DNA of 64,000 nucleotides, taken from positions 4,216,816 through 4,280,815 of the forward strand of contig OZ017769.1 of the NCBI GenBank assembly GCA_963969345.1, read 5' to 3'. Of the stretch, positions 11,717 to 22,482 are shown piece after piece. The notes beneath the pieces are model-generated. The model saw only the letters and a list, made by a program, of their open reading frames with translations, was not told the origin of the DNA and did not search any database. The position numbers and the translations under genes are program-made. Position 1 is the stretch's first letter, and each line of letters opens with the position of its first letter. The DNA is from Turbatrix aceti (lineage: Eukaryota > Nematoda > Chromadorea > Rhabditida > Panagrolaimidae).

Positions 11717-12989
11717 GGCGGCAACAAAGACATTTATTATCTCCATAGGGCTGACAGGTGCCAGTGCCAGTGCGAGTGCGAGTGCAGGTGGAGCGGAGGG
11801 CGCGCGGTAGAATTCAATTGTCCACTGGGATTCTGGGGACAATGCTGGGGTTGAAAAATAGTTGAATCTCAGGTGCGCGGGTGTCCTGGGATTTTTCTAC
11901 GATTGTGTCTGCAGATTTTTTATTGCTAACAGTCAACAACGTTTTTTTTTCATTTTTTGCTGGGATTCACAGAAAGAAGCCATTTGCCATCTTTTTCAAT
12001 AATTTCATGTGTTCACATGTATATAATTTTAAAAAAAATTATAGACAGGGATTAGTTCGAGTTTGTTTCGACGGTTTAAAATAGGGCTTTGAGGAAATAA
12101 ATGACAGCTTCTATATTTTTTATAAATTTATTCAATTTTCCTATGCACTATACTTTTTTTATTGGATGGAGTTTGTGGTTTTTTTAAAGGTTACAGACTG
12201 CCAAACTGAGAATTTATACATAAGTGGATTCGAATTTGAACGTTTATTTTTTGTTTTTCCAAAGAACACGGGATTTATGTACATATGAAGAATCGTCTGA
12301 CACGACAGGGGTTTTAGGAAGTCTTTTGTACGACAAATTTGTCTGGGGCGAAAGAGATTTTGGATATGCTTTCACGCGACCGACCAAAATCTTCCTACAT
12401 TTGCGCAAGCTTTTTTTTGTGCTCCTCGGCTGTCTTTTTCCATGAATGCGAAAAGCAACGATAGATTTGCGGCACGAAATGAGATAATAAATATTATATT
12501 TTATCTAAAATGATGTCAATCTCGTGTGCATGAAAATAATGACAAATGGAAGTGACGGGATGGATTATGTATTTGAGATTTTTTAGTTGACAGAAAAAAA
12601 GCACAAAAAATGATTACTTTGTAAACAAATGTCAACGGCATTTTCTTAGCTCGTTCTTAATTTTGTTTGGTCTTTGAACTTGGGAGAACAGGTATACATT
12701 ACAGAATTAGTGCACTGCTGAGCGAGTAGGAAAGCGAAGGAATTCTGAGGGACCAACGCGAGCAGAAAGAACGGGAAAAAAATGGAAAGAAGACAAAATA
12801 GGAGGAAATTTATTTTATTTTTAAAATTCAAGGCGTGAAGAAAAATGCAAGCAACTTACCCACTGTGCGCCGTGAGAACATCATCTTGGCGGGATAGAAT
12901 GGATCAAAATTGGAGGACACAAAAAAATGTTTTTTTTTGAAAATGAACGTTGAAAAACGATGAATAACAGCTGTTTTTTTGTTTTTCAG

Positions 12990-13111
12990 GCGCACCAACG
13001 ACTACACGACGGTGGCGACGGCAACGGCAACGGTGAAGGCGAAGGCGGAAACGAAATCGAAGACGAAGACGATGATGGGAGGGACCCACCACTACCGGAT
13101 GAACTGGATTA
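12990..13111 (+). CDS. Possible terminal exon with acidic tail (orphan)
   Basis: A strong acceptor (TGTTTTTCAG) ends at 12989 and is followed by an open frame of about 40 codons rich in Gly, Asp, Glu and Asn, closing with PPLPDELD and TAG. I could not find the partner exon upstream. The sequence is a degenerate GGCGAN repeat, so the frame may be accidental. Confidence 0.2.
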
Positions 13112-14625
13112 GATAATATGCGTGTAATGCAATGCCGGAAAGAGGAATTATTGCAAAACGGTGGTTGGTTTGAAACTGCTGGCTGCGTGAAGATGAAGGC
13201 AAAGTCGAAGACGTGACTTTTGTTTCTCGTCGGCTGCAGGCAGGCAGACAAGCACCGACACGGTTGGCGACACGGAAGTTGTTTGCACTCGAGATGATGG
13301 GCAGGTGTAGTACGAGTGTTAACTAGCTAACTCTCTGTTTTTTTTTTACCTGGCGATGACGATTTTTTACCTGGGAGGGGTGCAGGAGCGCGCGGCAGGG
13401 CTGCACAATCCGCTCTTCACGAGGCCTGCGACGAGTCGAAAAAACGAAAGCGAAAACGAACACGAGCCACCCGCTGCAGAGGGAGTCTAGTCTCGGCGGA
13501 CGACGACGACGACGACGTGCACTGTACGCCGCCAGCGCAGACCGCCCGGGCCGGGGACGGCTGAGCTTCCTAGAGGCGGGGAGACGACCTCCTGGGCCAC
13601 CAGGGCCGGGCCGCACCTGCTGGTGTCTTCCAAATGAGGCACACGCGGGCAGGTCGGTGACTAATCACCTACAGCTGTTGCTGGCGGTGGTGGTGGTGGT
13701 AGCTGAGGTGTTGGACTTGTCAAACCAGCGTTCGAAGAAGACAAACAACATAAAAGGTGAAAAAAAAAAGATAAGAATAAGGTTCAAGACATTTAAATTT
13801 TGTCAGGTTGAAGCAAATTTTCCTAAAAAAAATTTAAAAAAAAAAGATCCATTGTTATTCATAAAATTTTTCTGTTTTCAATTTTTTTACCTAAATTTTC
13901 ACTTTTTGGATCCAGCAGGCGATTTCCGGGTCACCCCGACTCGATAGACACCTTTGAATGAAAAAAGTAGTCCGTTTAACCAAAAAGTTGTTTTTTATCA
14001 ACCTCCGAAATATGAAACGCATCTCATCAGCAAAATTAACGGATGAAGGCCACCGCGTCGCACGTCACGGCTGACTTCCGTATTGGCTTGTGTTTTTTCT
14101 GCTCTGGACAACTCGCGAGCGGTGTCCTGAGGCGAAAAGAGGGATTTGCATTCAAACAGGCGCCAAATTATGCCTTACTTTTTCATCGAACGTTCGATGA
14201 ACTTAGGCTCGCTTTATTTGTCCTTCTGGGAACATTGCAACACTTTTTTTTCAAAATTGCTGATTTGTTTTCCGCCATTCTGTGCGACGAACGAGGGAAA
14301 AAGGCAAAAACAACCCCTCGGAGGTTCGCTATCGCGATGCGGTGTGTCGCGGAGATCGAGTGACGATGCCTCCCGGGCTGACAACAGCAGACGGCGCCCA
14401 AACCGTGAGGGGCACTTGACACCCCTCCCGCAAAGCTGCGGCGAGTGCGCAGGCACTCTCGCAGCGATACGGCTTTGCTGATCATTGTTGCGAGGTCACG
14501 ACGATGCCCTGCCGGGTTTTGTGAGTCGTCGTCGCCGCTCGCTCGCGTGCTTGTTTTGTTTCTTGTTTTACGTTCGTTTTCGTCAAACGTTTGATTTGTT
14601 TCAGTAGTCTTCGCAATTGGTAGTC

Positions 14626-16628
14626 ATGTTTCCCCAGAATTCGTTCTACGATTCCAACAATCAGCAGCAGATGCCGAATCCGATGCAGATGCCGAATCCG
14701 ATGTCGATGTCGAATCCGATGCAGATGCCGAATCCGATGTCGATGTCGATGCCGAATCCGAATCCGAATCCGATGTCGATGCCGAATCCGAATCCGATGT
14801 CGATGCCGAATCCGATGTCGATGCCGAATCCGATGCAGATGTCGAATCCGATGCAGATGCCAAATCCGATGCAGATGTCGAATCCTATGCAGATGTCGAA
14901 TCCTATGCAAATGCCATTTCCGCCGATGAATGGATTCGGGATGCCGCCTCCTCCTCCGTTTCAACCGTTTTTCGGATCTTCGCCGGATTTCGGATGGCAG
15001 CAGTACTTCGGAATGAACCAGTTCAACCCGTATCAAATGCCCCAGGCCAACAACAACATGCCGTGCCCTGTTCAGCCTACTGTATCGCAACCACCTCCGA
15101 TCAGCAACCAGTCTATGCCGTGCCCAGTTCCACAGGCCGTTCCGGCAACTGTTCCACCTCCTCCTCCGGTTCAGGTATCCCCGATCACGACATCAGCCGC
15201 TTCCACGATCACACAAACAACCACAACCGACAACGATCAGGATTCCGGCGTTGGAACTTCCTCATCAACCTCTGGAAAAACCACGCCAATTTCTCTGCGT
15301 AACCTGAATTTCACGATTGAGTTCCTGAAGAAGTCAGATGCTCCTGCTTCTTCTCTGCCTTCGCCGACGGAGACAACGAACACCAACACTACTTCGCCGT
15401 CAAAAACGCTCTTTTCCGGCTCTGTTACGTCGACATCGTGGCTTCCACCTCCGCCGAGCTTCCCTTTCGGCATGCCGGGCAGCAACAATTCTCCATTCAT
15501 GCCATTCCCGTCTGTGCCGTTTTTGCCATCGCCTCTGAACTCGTCGTTTCCTACTCCGACGATGCCGGATCCCGCGCAGCAGATTCCTCCGTCTCCTCCA
15601 AAACCAGTCAATGAGAATTGCGTCGTTTGTGGCGACAGTGCCAGCGGCATCAACTACATGGTCATGACCTGTGAAGGCTGCAAGGTGTGTTTTTTCGTGT
15701 CCGGAGTTGGCCTATGGACATTCGCGATATGAATTGTTGGCCTATAAACTTTCGCGCCAGGAGTGGGCCTATAAACTTTTCGCGCCAGGACGCGCCAGGA
15801 GTTCGCCTAAAAAATCTGTCATTTTCAGGGATTCTTCCGCCGAACCATGGATTACGGTAGATCGTACACGTGCACGCGGCAGAGAAGGTGCAAGATCACA
15901 AAACAAAACCGTTCCCGATGCCCGGCTTGTCGGTTCCAGAAGTGCATCGACATGGGCATGATGCGCGTCGGTGGTTTCAAGGAGCCAAAGTGCGGTTCAG
16001 GCAGCTGTATCCCCGTGAACGATCGTGTCTCGGTGCTCGGCAGCCACGTGACCAAAGCTTTTGTCAAGGTCTTTGGAACCCTGCGCGGCTCTTTCGACAA
16101 CTGCATGGTGCCCGCTCTTGCCAAGATTCCCAGTTCTGAGGAGGTTCTGCGACTTAGGCGGGCCTTCATCAATGAGTTGCCTGAACTCAGCTCGCTTTCC
16201 GACGCCGACAAGGCTTCCCTCGCTGCCTACGGTCTCAAAGCCTTTATCGTACGTTTTTTTGTGATTTGTTGGCCTAAAAATATTTTTTTTTGTTTCAGGT
16301 GTTCTTCTGCACGTTTATCGGAGAGATGAACAATTCCCTGACCACGCTGCCAATTTTCTCCCTGATTCCGTACTCTTTGGAATTGCGAATGGACTTTGTG
16401 GCCAAGAATCCTGGCGTCAAGCACTTCTCCGAGGACGAACTTGCTCTGATCGCTGCCATGACGCTCTGCAAGCCGTCGATCGTTAACGAAGACAACCGGA
16501 AGAAGGTCGAAGAATTTGACATCTTCCTCACCAAAGCCCTCCACTCCAGGATGTACCAGAGGACCAACACCATCCCGCTGAAGCGCATATCAGATCTCGC
16601 TGGCTCTCTTTCTCAGTTTTACGGTTAA
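14626..16628 (+). CDS. Nuclear hormone receptor with Met/Pro/Asn-repeat N-terminus
   Basis: Exons 14626-15684, 15829-16248, 16299-16628, all phase 0; about 602 residues. Residues 10-105 are a low-complexity array of MPNP, MSMP and MQMP units encoded by a minisatellite, followed by Pro/Ser/Thr-rich disorder. The C4 DNA-binding domain runs from about residue 332 (CVVCGD) through the P-box CEGCK|GFFRR, which is split exactly by intron 1, to the second finger (CTRQRRC...CPACRFQKC, then MGM). The usual His/Gly of the first finger (GxHYGV) is Asn/Met here (GINYMV). The ligand-binding domain follows (EDELALIAAM, helix 4-5 area) but stops at about helix 10. DNA-binding, ligand-gated transcription factor of the nucleus; the DBD looks closest to NR1-like or nematode supplementary receptors, which I cannot decide. 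A PolyA signal AATAAA follows the stop by 15 nt. Confidence 0.9.
14653..14923 (+). repeat. Coding minisatellite (CCGATG/CAGATG/TCGATG units)
   Basis: Tandem array of six-base units CCGATG, CAGATG, TCGATG and CCGAAT in register with the codons, encoding repeated Met-Pro-Asn-Pro, Met-Gln and Met-Ser blocks at the N-terminus of the nuclear receptor. Likely to vary in copy number. Confidence 0.85.
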
Positions 16629-16643
16629 TTTTACAGGTGTTTG

Positions 16644-16649
16644 AATAAA
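16644..16649 (+). terminator. Polyadenylation signal of nuclear receptor gene
   Basis: AATAAA 15 nt after the TAA stop codon. Confidence 0.6.
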
Positions 16650-16881
16650 AAAAATTTATAAACCCAAAGTTGACTGTATTTTCTTTGCGAGACCGCTCAT
16701 TTTTTACTAAAAAACCTTTTTGATATAAAAAAGCATAATTTTTGATAACAAAAAAAATTGATAATGTTGCGGAAGCCAGAGAAGAAGGAAAGAAAAGGGA
16801 TCATTTGTCGAGGAGCTGAGTTTGAAATCCCGTATCAAGGAGTGAGAAATGTCAGGTGAACTGCTGCTGATCAATCAATGA

Positions 16882-18476
16882 TCAATCGATAGTGACGACG
16901 GCATCCACCCCGTCGCCGCTGGCTACGATGAATCGCCGGGGAACAAAGATCTTGTGGTAACGGTAGCCGATGAATTCGATGCGTTTCTCGATAAAGACGT
17001 CTTCGAGTTTCTCCTCCACAACGTCAAAGTACTCCAGAAGCTTGGTGAGAATTTCCGGCTGCATGCTGCTGTCTCGGAATTCTATTTTGATTTCACATGG
17101 AGCGCGTTGCTTCTGAAGTTTGAAAAAGGATCGTAAAAGGGTATTTTTTTGAAAAAAATGGGTCTCGAGTGGAAAACGGTGGGTCTCAAGTGGAAAAATG
17201 TGTTTTTTTTCAGTTTTTTTAGCCTAAATGAACTATTTGTGAGTACCGTAACCGTTTTTTCTTGAAAAACGGTCTCAAGTGGAAAATACGTCTTCTTGCT
17301 TTTTGTCAGTCTAAACGAATTTTTTGGGTATCGCAACCACTTACCGTAATAAATCTGTGCAAGAACTGCGGATGGTTTCCCTGTTGGCCGCGTTTGACGG
17401 TGAGATGAAGCGAGCGGAGCGGTACCTTCCTCTCCCAAAGCCAGAGTACCTCAGCCCAGTTATCCGGCACGAAATTCGTCCAAATGCCAAGCGATACATT
17501 CGGCGACCACGCCAGACGATCGAGAAACTCCGGAAAAGTAGGCCAAGGCTTGATTTCGATATTGGTAAAGACGGCATTGACGCCGGGTGGCGTGAGCAGG
17601 TAGAATTCCTCAAGTGTCAGCTGGCAGTTTTCGACTTGAACTTTGATGGGGCAGAAAATGTATCCGAAGCGGACGAGTCGCATGATCTCGCCCTCCTTGA
17701 GCCGCTTGATGTGCACGAGTCGGTTGAGCATGCGAACCTTATCCGTCTGCTTTGTGAGCTGCTTGACCGCCGTCGGGCCTTTTGTGAAGTTCTGACCGAT
17801 GGTCAGGGGCAGGGTGTTTTCGAAGAGGACCGCGAGCTTCCGGCACGATCGCTTCATCAGGATCTGCTGGAAGGGCGGCAAGAGCTGCTTGAACCGCTTG
17901 AGAACAGCGTTATCCAAGGCGAGCAGATCCACTTGCCATTTGTGATCTTCCGGGACTGAAAAACCCGAAAAACATAAAAAGTGATCGTAAACCCCCATTT
18001 TAGTCAATTTTCTACAGAAATCTTGCCGTAACAACGAAAATAAGAAATTCTTACACACGCGACACAAAAATGCAGTTTTATAAAAGCAGAACTCTCGACA
18101 AGATCATTTTTCAGAGAAAATTCATGCAAAGCTCACCTGTCAGAAACAACCGGGGACAAAGTGCAATATTATGGGCACTCAGGCAGTTTTCGCAGATCGT
18201 GCGGCATCGATGGATGCTCGTCTGCTTGTTCTTCTTGATGCAGCAAGCCGTATAGCCATTGGTCTGGAGTGCGTTGAGTCTTGCCCCGTACGATATGACG
18301 TTTGTGCACGCTTCGATGCGATGCCCCATCTCGAGGCACAACGCACACGTTGGAGGCGGCATGGATACGTTTGCCAAGACAGAAAAAACAGAATATAGCC
18401 TGTGAATTGCGACCGTAAACGTCGGATTCTGTTGGAAGCACCAAATGAGTGCGACAAAAGCCGAGTTTATTGACAT
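16882..18476 (-). CDS. Zinc-knuckle protein with unidentified C-terminal domain
   Basis: Exons on minus: 18137-18476, 17345-17955, 16882-17112; borders GT/AG and phases agree; 393 residues from the first ATG (a second in-frame ATG at 18363 would remove 38). The N-terminal exon encodes a Cys/His array: a CX2CX4HX4C knuckle (CALCLEMGHRIEAC), a degenerate Cys-rich middle, and a CX2CX3HX4C knuckle (CENCLSAHNIALC). This spacing resembles the triple zinc knuckle of BEL/Pao retrotransposon Gag proteins. The remaining 280 residues (exons 2-3) alternate hydrophobic and charged segments, with motifs like LTLEEFYLLTP, FPEFLDRL and PLRSLHLTV, reminiscent of the F-box-associated/FTH-type domains expanded in nematodes, though no F-box is visible. 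Function not assignable. Runs convergent to the nuclear receptor gene. Confidence 0.6.
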
Positions 18477-19157
18477 TCGCGATTCTCGACACGAAAATCG
18501 CGTATCGCGTAGAAAAAGTTCCTGTTTATGGCATTGGTGAAATCGGTTTCTCTCTTTGTGCTTTTGTTTTGTGATATCTGTTTTTCTTGTCCATATCCTA
18601 CTCCTCCGAGGTCACCTGTCTACCTGAACGAGAGTGCAATCATGGGAAATTGAATTCTAGCCGCTAGATGTTATCAGTTTTGCGAGTTCAATCGTCTCGC
18701 GTTGATTACGTGAGAATTCAGCCAGTTCCCTGAACTCTGTACTCCCTTTTCCAGACTTCTCGCACTTCGTTAAACCGTCCTGTATTTTGATCTTCAAATT
18801 ATCAACTTGTTTATAACTTTTTTCGCCCCGTTCTTTGTTTTTTGGACTTTTTACCCTTTCAAGTGTTTTACCACGAAAAAGTGCGATTACGTTAGTTTCT
18901 GAGTTTTTGAATGACGGGGAACAGTTTGTTGATATCGTGCTGGGATCTGTGCTTGTTTTCTTGTTTTATAAAATTATTATTTTTCATTTACCTTCATTTT
19001 GTTCTTTTTAGTATTTTTTTTTGTGTTTATTTCGTGTTTTATGTTTTTAGATTATCTGTCTTTAATTCGTGCTTTTTTCAAAATTAAAAAAATTTTTCTG
19101 TACTTCTTCTTTTTTCATTTTTTCATTCCTGAAATTTAAAAAAATCCAAAAAACACT

Positions 19158-19230
19158 TGATCCCGGCCGGGTTCGAACCGACGACCGTCCCCGTGTAAAG
19201 GGGAAGAGATAACCACTACTCCACGGGACC
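19158..19230 (-). tRNA. tRNA-Val(TAC)
   Basis: 73 nt on minus, standard cloverleaf: acceptor GGTCCCG/CGGGATC, D arm GAGTAGTGGTTATCTC, anticodon stem TCCCC/GGGGA with loop TTTACAC (anticodon TAC), T arm with TTCGAAC loop, discriminator A. No intron. Reads GUA. Confidence 0.93.
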
Positions 19231-21657
19231 GTGGTTTTCACCGGAATGGTGGTTGTATGGATGTGTCGCTCTTTTGCACGCGCACGAGACGAAGGTCGCC
19301 TCCTGTGACGCGCTCTCCTGTTGCTTGCGACTTTTCGTGCTCGAGCTGGTGTCCTGGGATTCATTTCAAAGACCACGAAACCCACATGATCTGTATTATT
19401 CATATGTATTGCTGGCGGTTGATTTTCCTTATCGGTAGAATACCTGGTCAACCAACACCTCCGCCGTGGGCGGTAATCCTTGAATTTATTTTTTCGATGA
19501 AAAATTAAATTCAATTCGCCCACGTGCTGACGCTCCCCCTAATGCCTGCGTCGTGTTTATGCTATCCTTGGCAGCCAACGTCGACAATGCGCGACTAATT
19601 GTAGGACAGAAGTGGTCTTTGTGACGAAATATATGAACGTGGGGGCATCGCGTGTTCGCCACTACGTCTCCATTGTCTGGGCCTGTCGAGAGCGGCGAGT
19701 TGTGCGAGATCGATTCTGGGAAAAACAGCTTCCATTTCCTTGGCAACACCCCTGGTTGCCCTGATTTGGGGGCATTTGAACTCGGTATGAATAGACGACG
19801 ACTTGTTTACGTATGACTTGGGGACTACGCACTTCATTGAAGCCAGGTGTAGGATAGCGGAACTCGGTGACGTATGGTTTGCGTGTAGCACGTGAGGTAC
19901 AATTTTAACCTTTTTTTTGGGACTTTGGGACAATTTTTTTGTTCCCAATCATGTGGTATTTTGGGGTCGTGATTTTGGGGGTTCAGTGGAGTTTTGAGGG
20001 CCGAAGAAGGCCTCAATGCTTCACTGAGCTTGTTTAGGCATGCGGGGGCTTTACAAAGAGCAATGTTGTCGGATGCCCGAAAAACTGATCGAACCCGATT
20101 TTCGGGCGTGTTACCCGAATTTTTGTTTCCGAGTCTGCTACCCGAAAATTTTTGTTTGGATCGGATATTCGAAAAATCGGGTTTTCAATTCGAAAGAAAA
20201 TTTTTTTTTTACAAAAATGATGCATTTTTGTAAAAAAAACCTGAAAAAGTGCAAATTAAAAAAAGATTGATACTCAAATTTAAAATAAATTAGCATAAAC
20301 CTAAATTTTTGGGTTTCGAGTAGGGTTCCCGAATGTTAGCGTTTTTTTGCAGCACTGAAAATGAACGCTGGTTCATTATGGAATTTTTTTACTTTTATGT
20401 CATTCCCAGGTCAGTTCTGAAAGACCCTGGGAATGAACATGATGTATAAACTTGTCACTAGTCCTGAATGGCACGGCGCAAACAATCAAACATTCATTAA
20501 CCCCTGGTTTTCTTGGTCCTAAAAAGTTCCGGTGCAAAGTATAAATTGTGTACTTGTATATCTCAAATAAAAGTGCTCGGTTAAAAAAAGACTGGGAATG
20601 TCGCCAACTGACGGGAAAACAAAAAAAAAACATCTGATAGTTGTTGTGCTCATAGAATGGAGGGGAGCGTGATGAGTGAGTGAGTGTTTACATTGAAATC
20701 ACCAGCATCGCTCGTGGATACGTACATACGTGCTCGTGGCTGACTCATCTTGTTGGGCGAATTTTTGAGTTCCGTGACCATCTGTTCTGTTTAGGAGGCA
20801 CATGTCAAGCGTAGTACGCAGGGATCAGAGTTGTTTTTGGTCTCCGATGATCAGAGTCATCTGACAACACAACTCGGAGTCAGCCTCGAGCCGGAGGCGA
20901 AAACAAAACAAAACAAGTTCGTTCACCTCGGGTTTTCTTGTACGTGACAGATTGGACCGAAGGAATGAACGAATACGCCCAACAGTGAGTATATACTGTA
21001 GGTTAGGTGACCTCAACGTTATTCATGTGATTTCGTTTGGCGAAAGTGTTTTCCCTCCTCGATCATTGTACATACTTGCTGTCACTCAACTCTTATCGGA
21101 TGTTGTTTTAATAGATTTCGACTATTTATTCAGTTTTCGTTGTTTATGACTGTTTGGAACTTCATCCGAAGTGACAATGCCTCCCGGGCCCACAGTAAAC
21201 CCACGCGTAGTTTTAGGTGTCAGGAATTTGAATCTTGAACAATAAACATTTCGTTAGAGGACATATTTTTTATAGTTAGCATTTTTATAGTATAATCAGA
21301 GGTCAATGCAATAACAAAAAAATATTGTTTGTCGACGTCGAAATAATCGTCGACATGTTTTTTGTAGCAGCTTCTGCAACCTTTAGCGCCGTTCATCTAC
21401 CGCAAAGGTCTAGGACACTGTAGGCACATACCTGGAGATTATTTACTTATTTACTATGGCTTTGGTTATTTATTCAACCGTAGATCCATGGTAAATCCAT
21501 GGTTAAACACTTTTGGATGCGTTTTTGTATCCTGTATGAAAATCCAAAAAAAAAACTGATTACGTAGTTGTTGCACTTGAACAAACATGCAAACATCTTT
21601 TTTTAATGGTCACAGTAGCACTAGGTGTGAACATTGAAACTTTGTTAAAGAATGTTG

Positions 21658-21684
21658 TTTATTATTATTATTATTATTATTATT
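21658..21684 (+). repeat. (ATT)n microsatellite
   Basis: About nine uninterrupted TTA/ATT units in intergenic sequence. Confidence 0.9.
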
Positions 21685-22152
21685 TTTATCGTTGCACGGT
21701 AATGAGGTTACAACTATATAATTGTGATACGTAACACAACAAGTATGATTTAAAAAAGTTCTATTTTGACAAGTGCGAAGACGAAGAATGAGTAAAAGCG
21801 AGGACCGTACAGTAAGTACAATGATGAATAACAAAAATACAAGATACAAGGTGCAAGATGCAAAAGTGAAGCAAAAACTGAGAAAAATGTGTGTTGTCAT
21901 TGACGCCTATTGTTTGGGGCTCTCGTGAGGTGAGCCTGATGTCTCTGCAAAGGTAGGTAGGTAGTAGTGCTAGCACGTCTCGAGTAGTGCTCCCGCAGGC
22001 AATCAGCCCTGCCGGCGGGACGATGACAGGCGGAAATAGCTGATGGTGAATGCGGCAAGGTGCGTAGACCGGGATTGGAGTGAAGAACGAACGGTTATGT
22101 AGGTTACTTGTAGTCTGCAGGAATCGGATCTGGGGACAAAAGAGAGTCTACA

Positions 22153-22482
22153 TTACTGTAGGATTACGTTGTTCATATCGTTGTAGCACGCTATCTTCTT
22201 GTACTCTGAATGGGTGCATCCGACGTGACAGCATTTGGTTTTGTACTCCGGCACTTTATCAACATTCCTTTTGCTTTCTTCTTCAAAGCAGTCGGTTCTG
22301 CGTAGAACATCCTTCAGATGTTTGAAAAGCTCGAGACCGCATCTCTGATACTTGTAGTAGCCGCCGTTTGACTCGGATAGGTAGTTGAAATGTCTGGCTG
22401 ACGATGGCGCAGGCAGGAAGACGACCGCAATCACTAGTACCAAAACCAGGACCGTCAGTGCCGGGGTGGAAGATGGTGCCAT
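22153..22482 (-). CDS. Secreted six-cysteine peptide, atypical insulin-like
   Basis: Single exon, 109 residues. Residues 8-33 form a signal peptide (LTVLVLVLVIAVVFLPAPSSA). The mature part has six cysteines: a B-chain-like start RCGLELFKHLKDVL, a later Cys, and an A-chain-like CCHVGC...C. This has the look of an insulin/IGF-family hormone acting outside the cell on a DAF-2-type receptor. However, the spacing is off: 16 residues lie between the two B-chain cysteines (11 expected) and 9 between the last two A-chain cysteines (8 expected). It may be a diverged insulin or another cysteine-stabilised peptide. The ATG was chosen because it directly precedes the hydrophobic segment. Confidence 0.5.
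   Translation of the reverse strand: MAPSSTPALTVLVLVLVIAVVFLPAPSSARHFNYLSESNGGYYKYQRCGLELFKHLKDVLRRTDCFEEESKRNVDKVPEYKTKCCHVGCTHSEYKKIACYNDMNNVILQ

Larger units (their letters stand above)
11354..14625. other. Long intergenic region upstream of the nuclear receptor gene
   Basis: No firm gene. Holds a perfect 15-bp stem hairpin (11676-11716), (CG)n and (GAC)n short repeats (about 11662-11676, 13498-13516), a possible lone exon (12990-13111, separate entry), and GC-rich sequence at 13370-13620. Part is presumably regulatory for the receptor gene. Confidence 0.4.
18493..22152. other. Intergenic region with one tRNA
   Basis: Apart from tRNA-Val at 19158-19230 I see no gene. Contains a degenerate repeat of (A)CCCGAATTTT/CGGG type around 20090-20340 (possible decayed transposon) and an (ATT)n microsatellite at 21658-21684. 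Confidence 0.4.

Noticed and set aside
12646..12901. Possible minus-strand two-exon mini gene starting MMFSRRTVG
   Set aside because: The donor is good, but the only acceptor gives about 20 residues in total; not credible.
13323..13616. Arg/Pro-rich frame on minus in a GC-rich island
   Set aside because: Driven by (GAC)n and GC-rich sequence; no splice or start context, so treated as non-coding.
14482..15090. Arg/His/Ile repeat frame on minus opposite the nuclear receptor
   Set aside because: It is the antisense reading of the Met-Pro-Asn minisatellite; no independent gene signal.
21658..21684. Short regular repeat as a CRISPR-like array
   Set aside because: It is a plain (ATT)n microsatellite in a eukaryotic genome.
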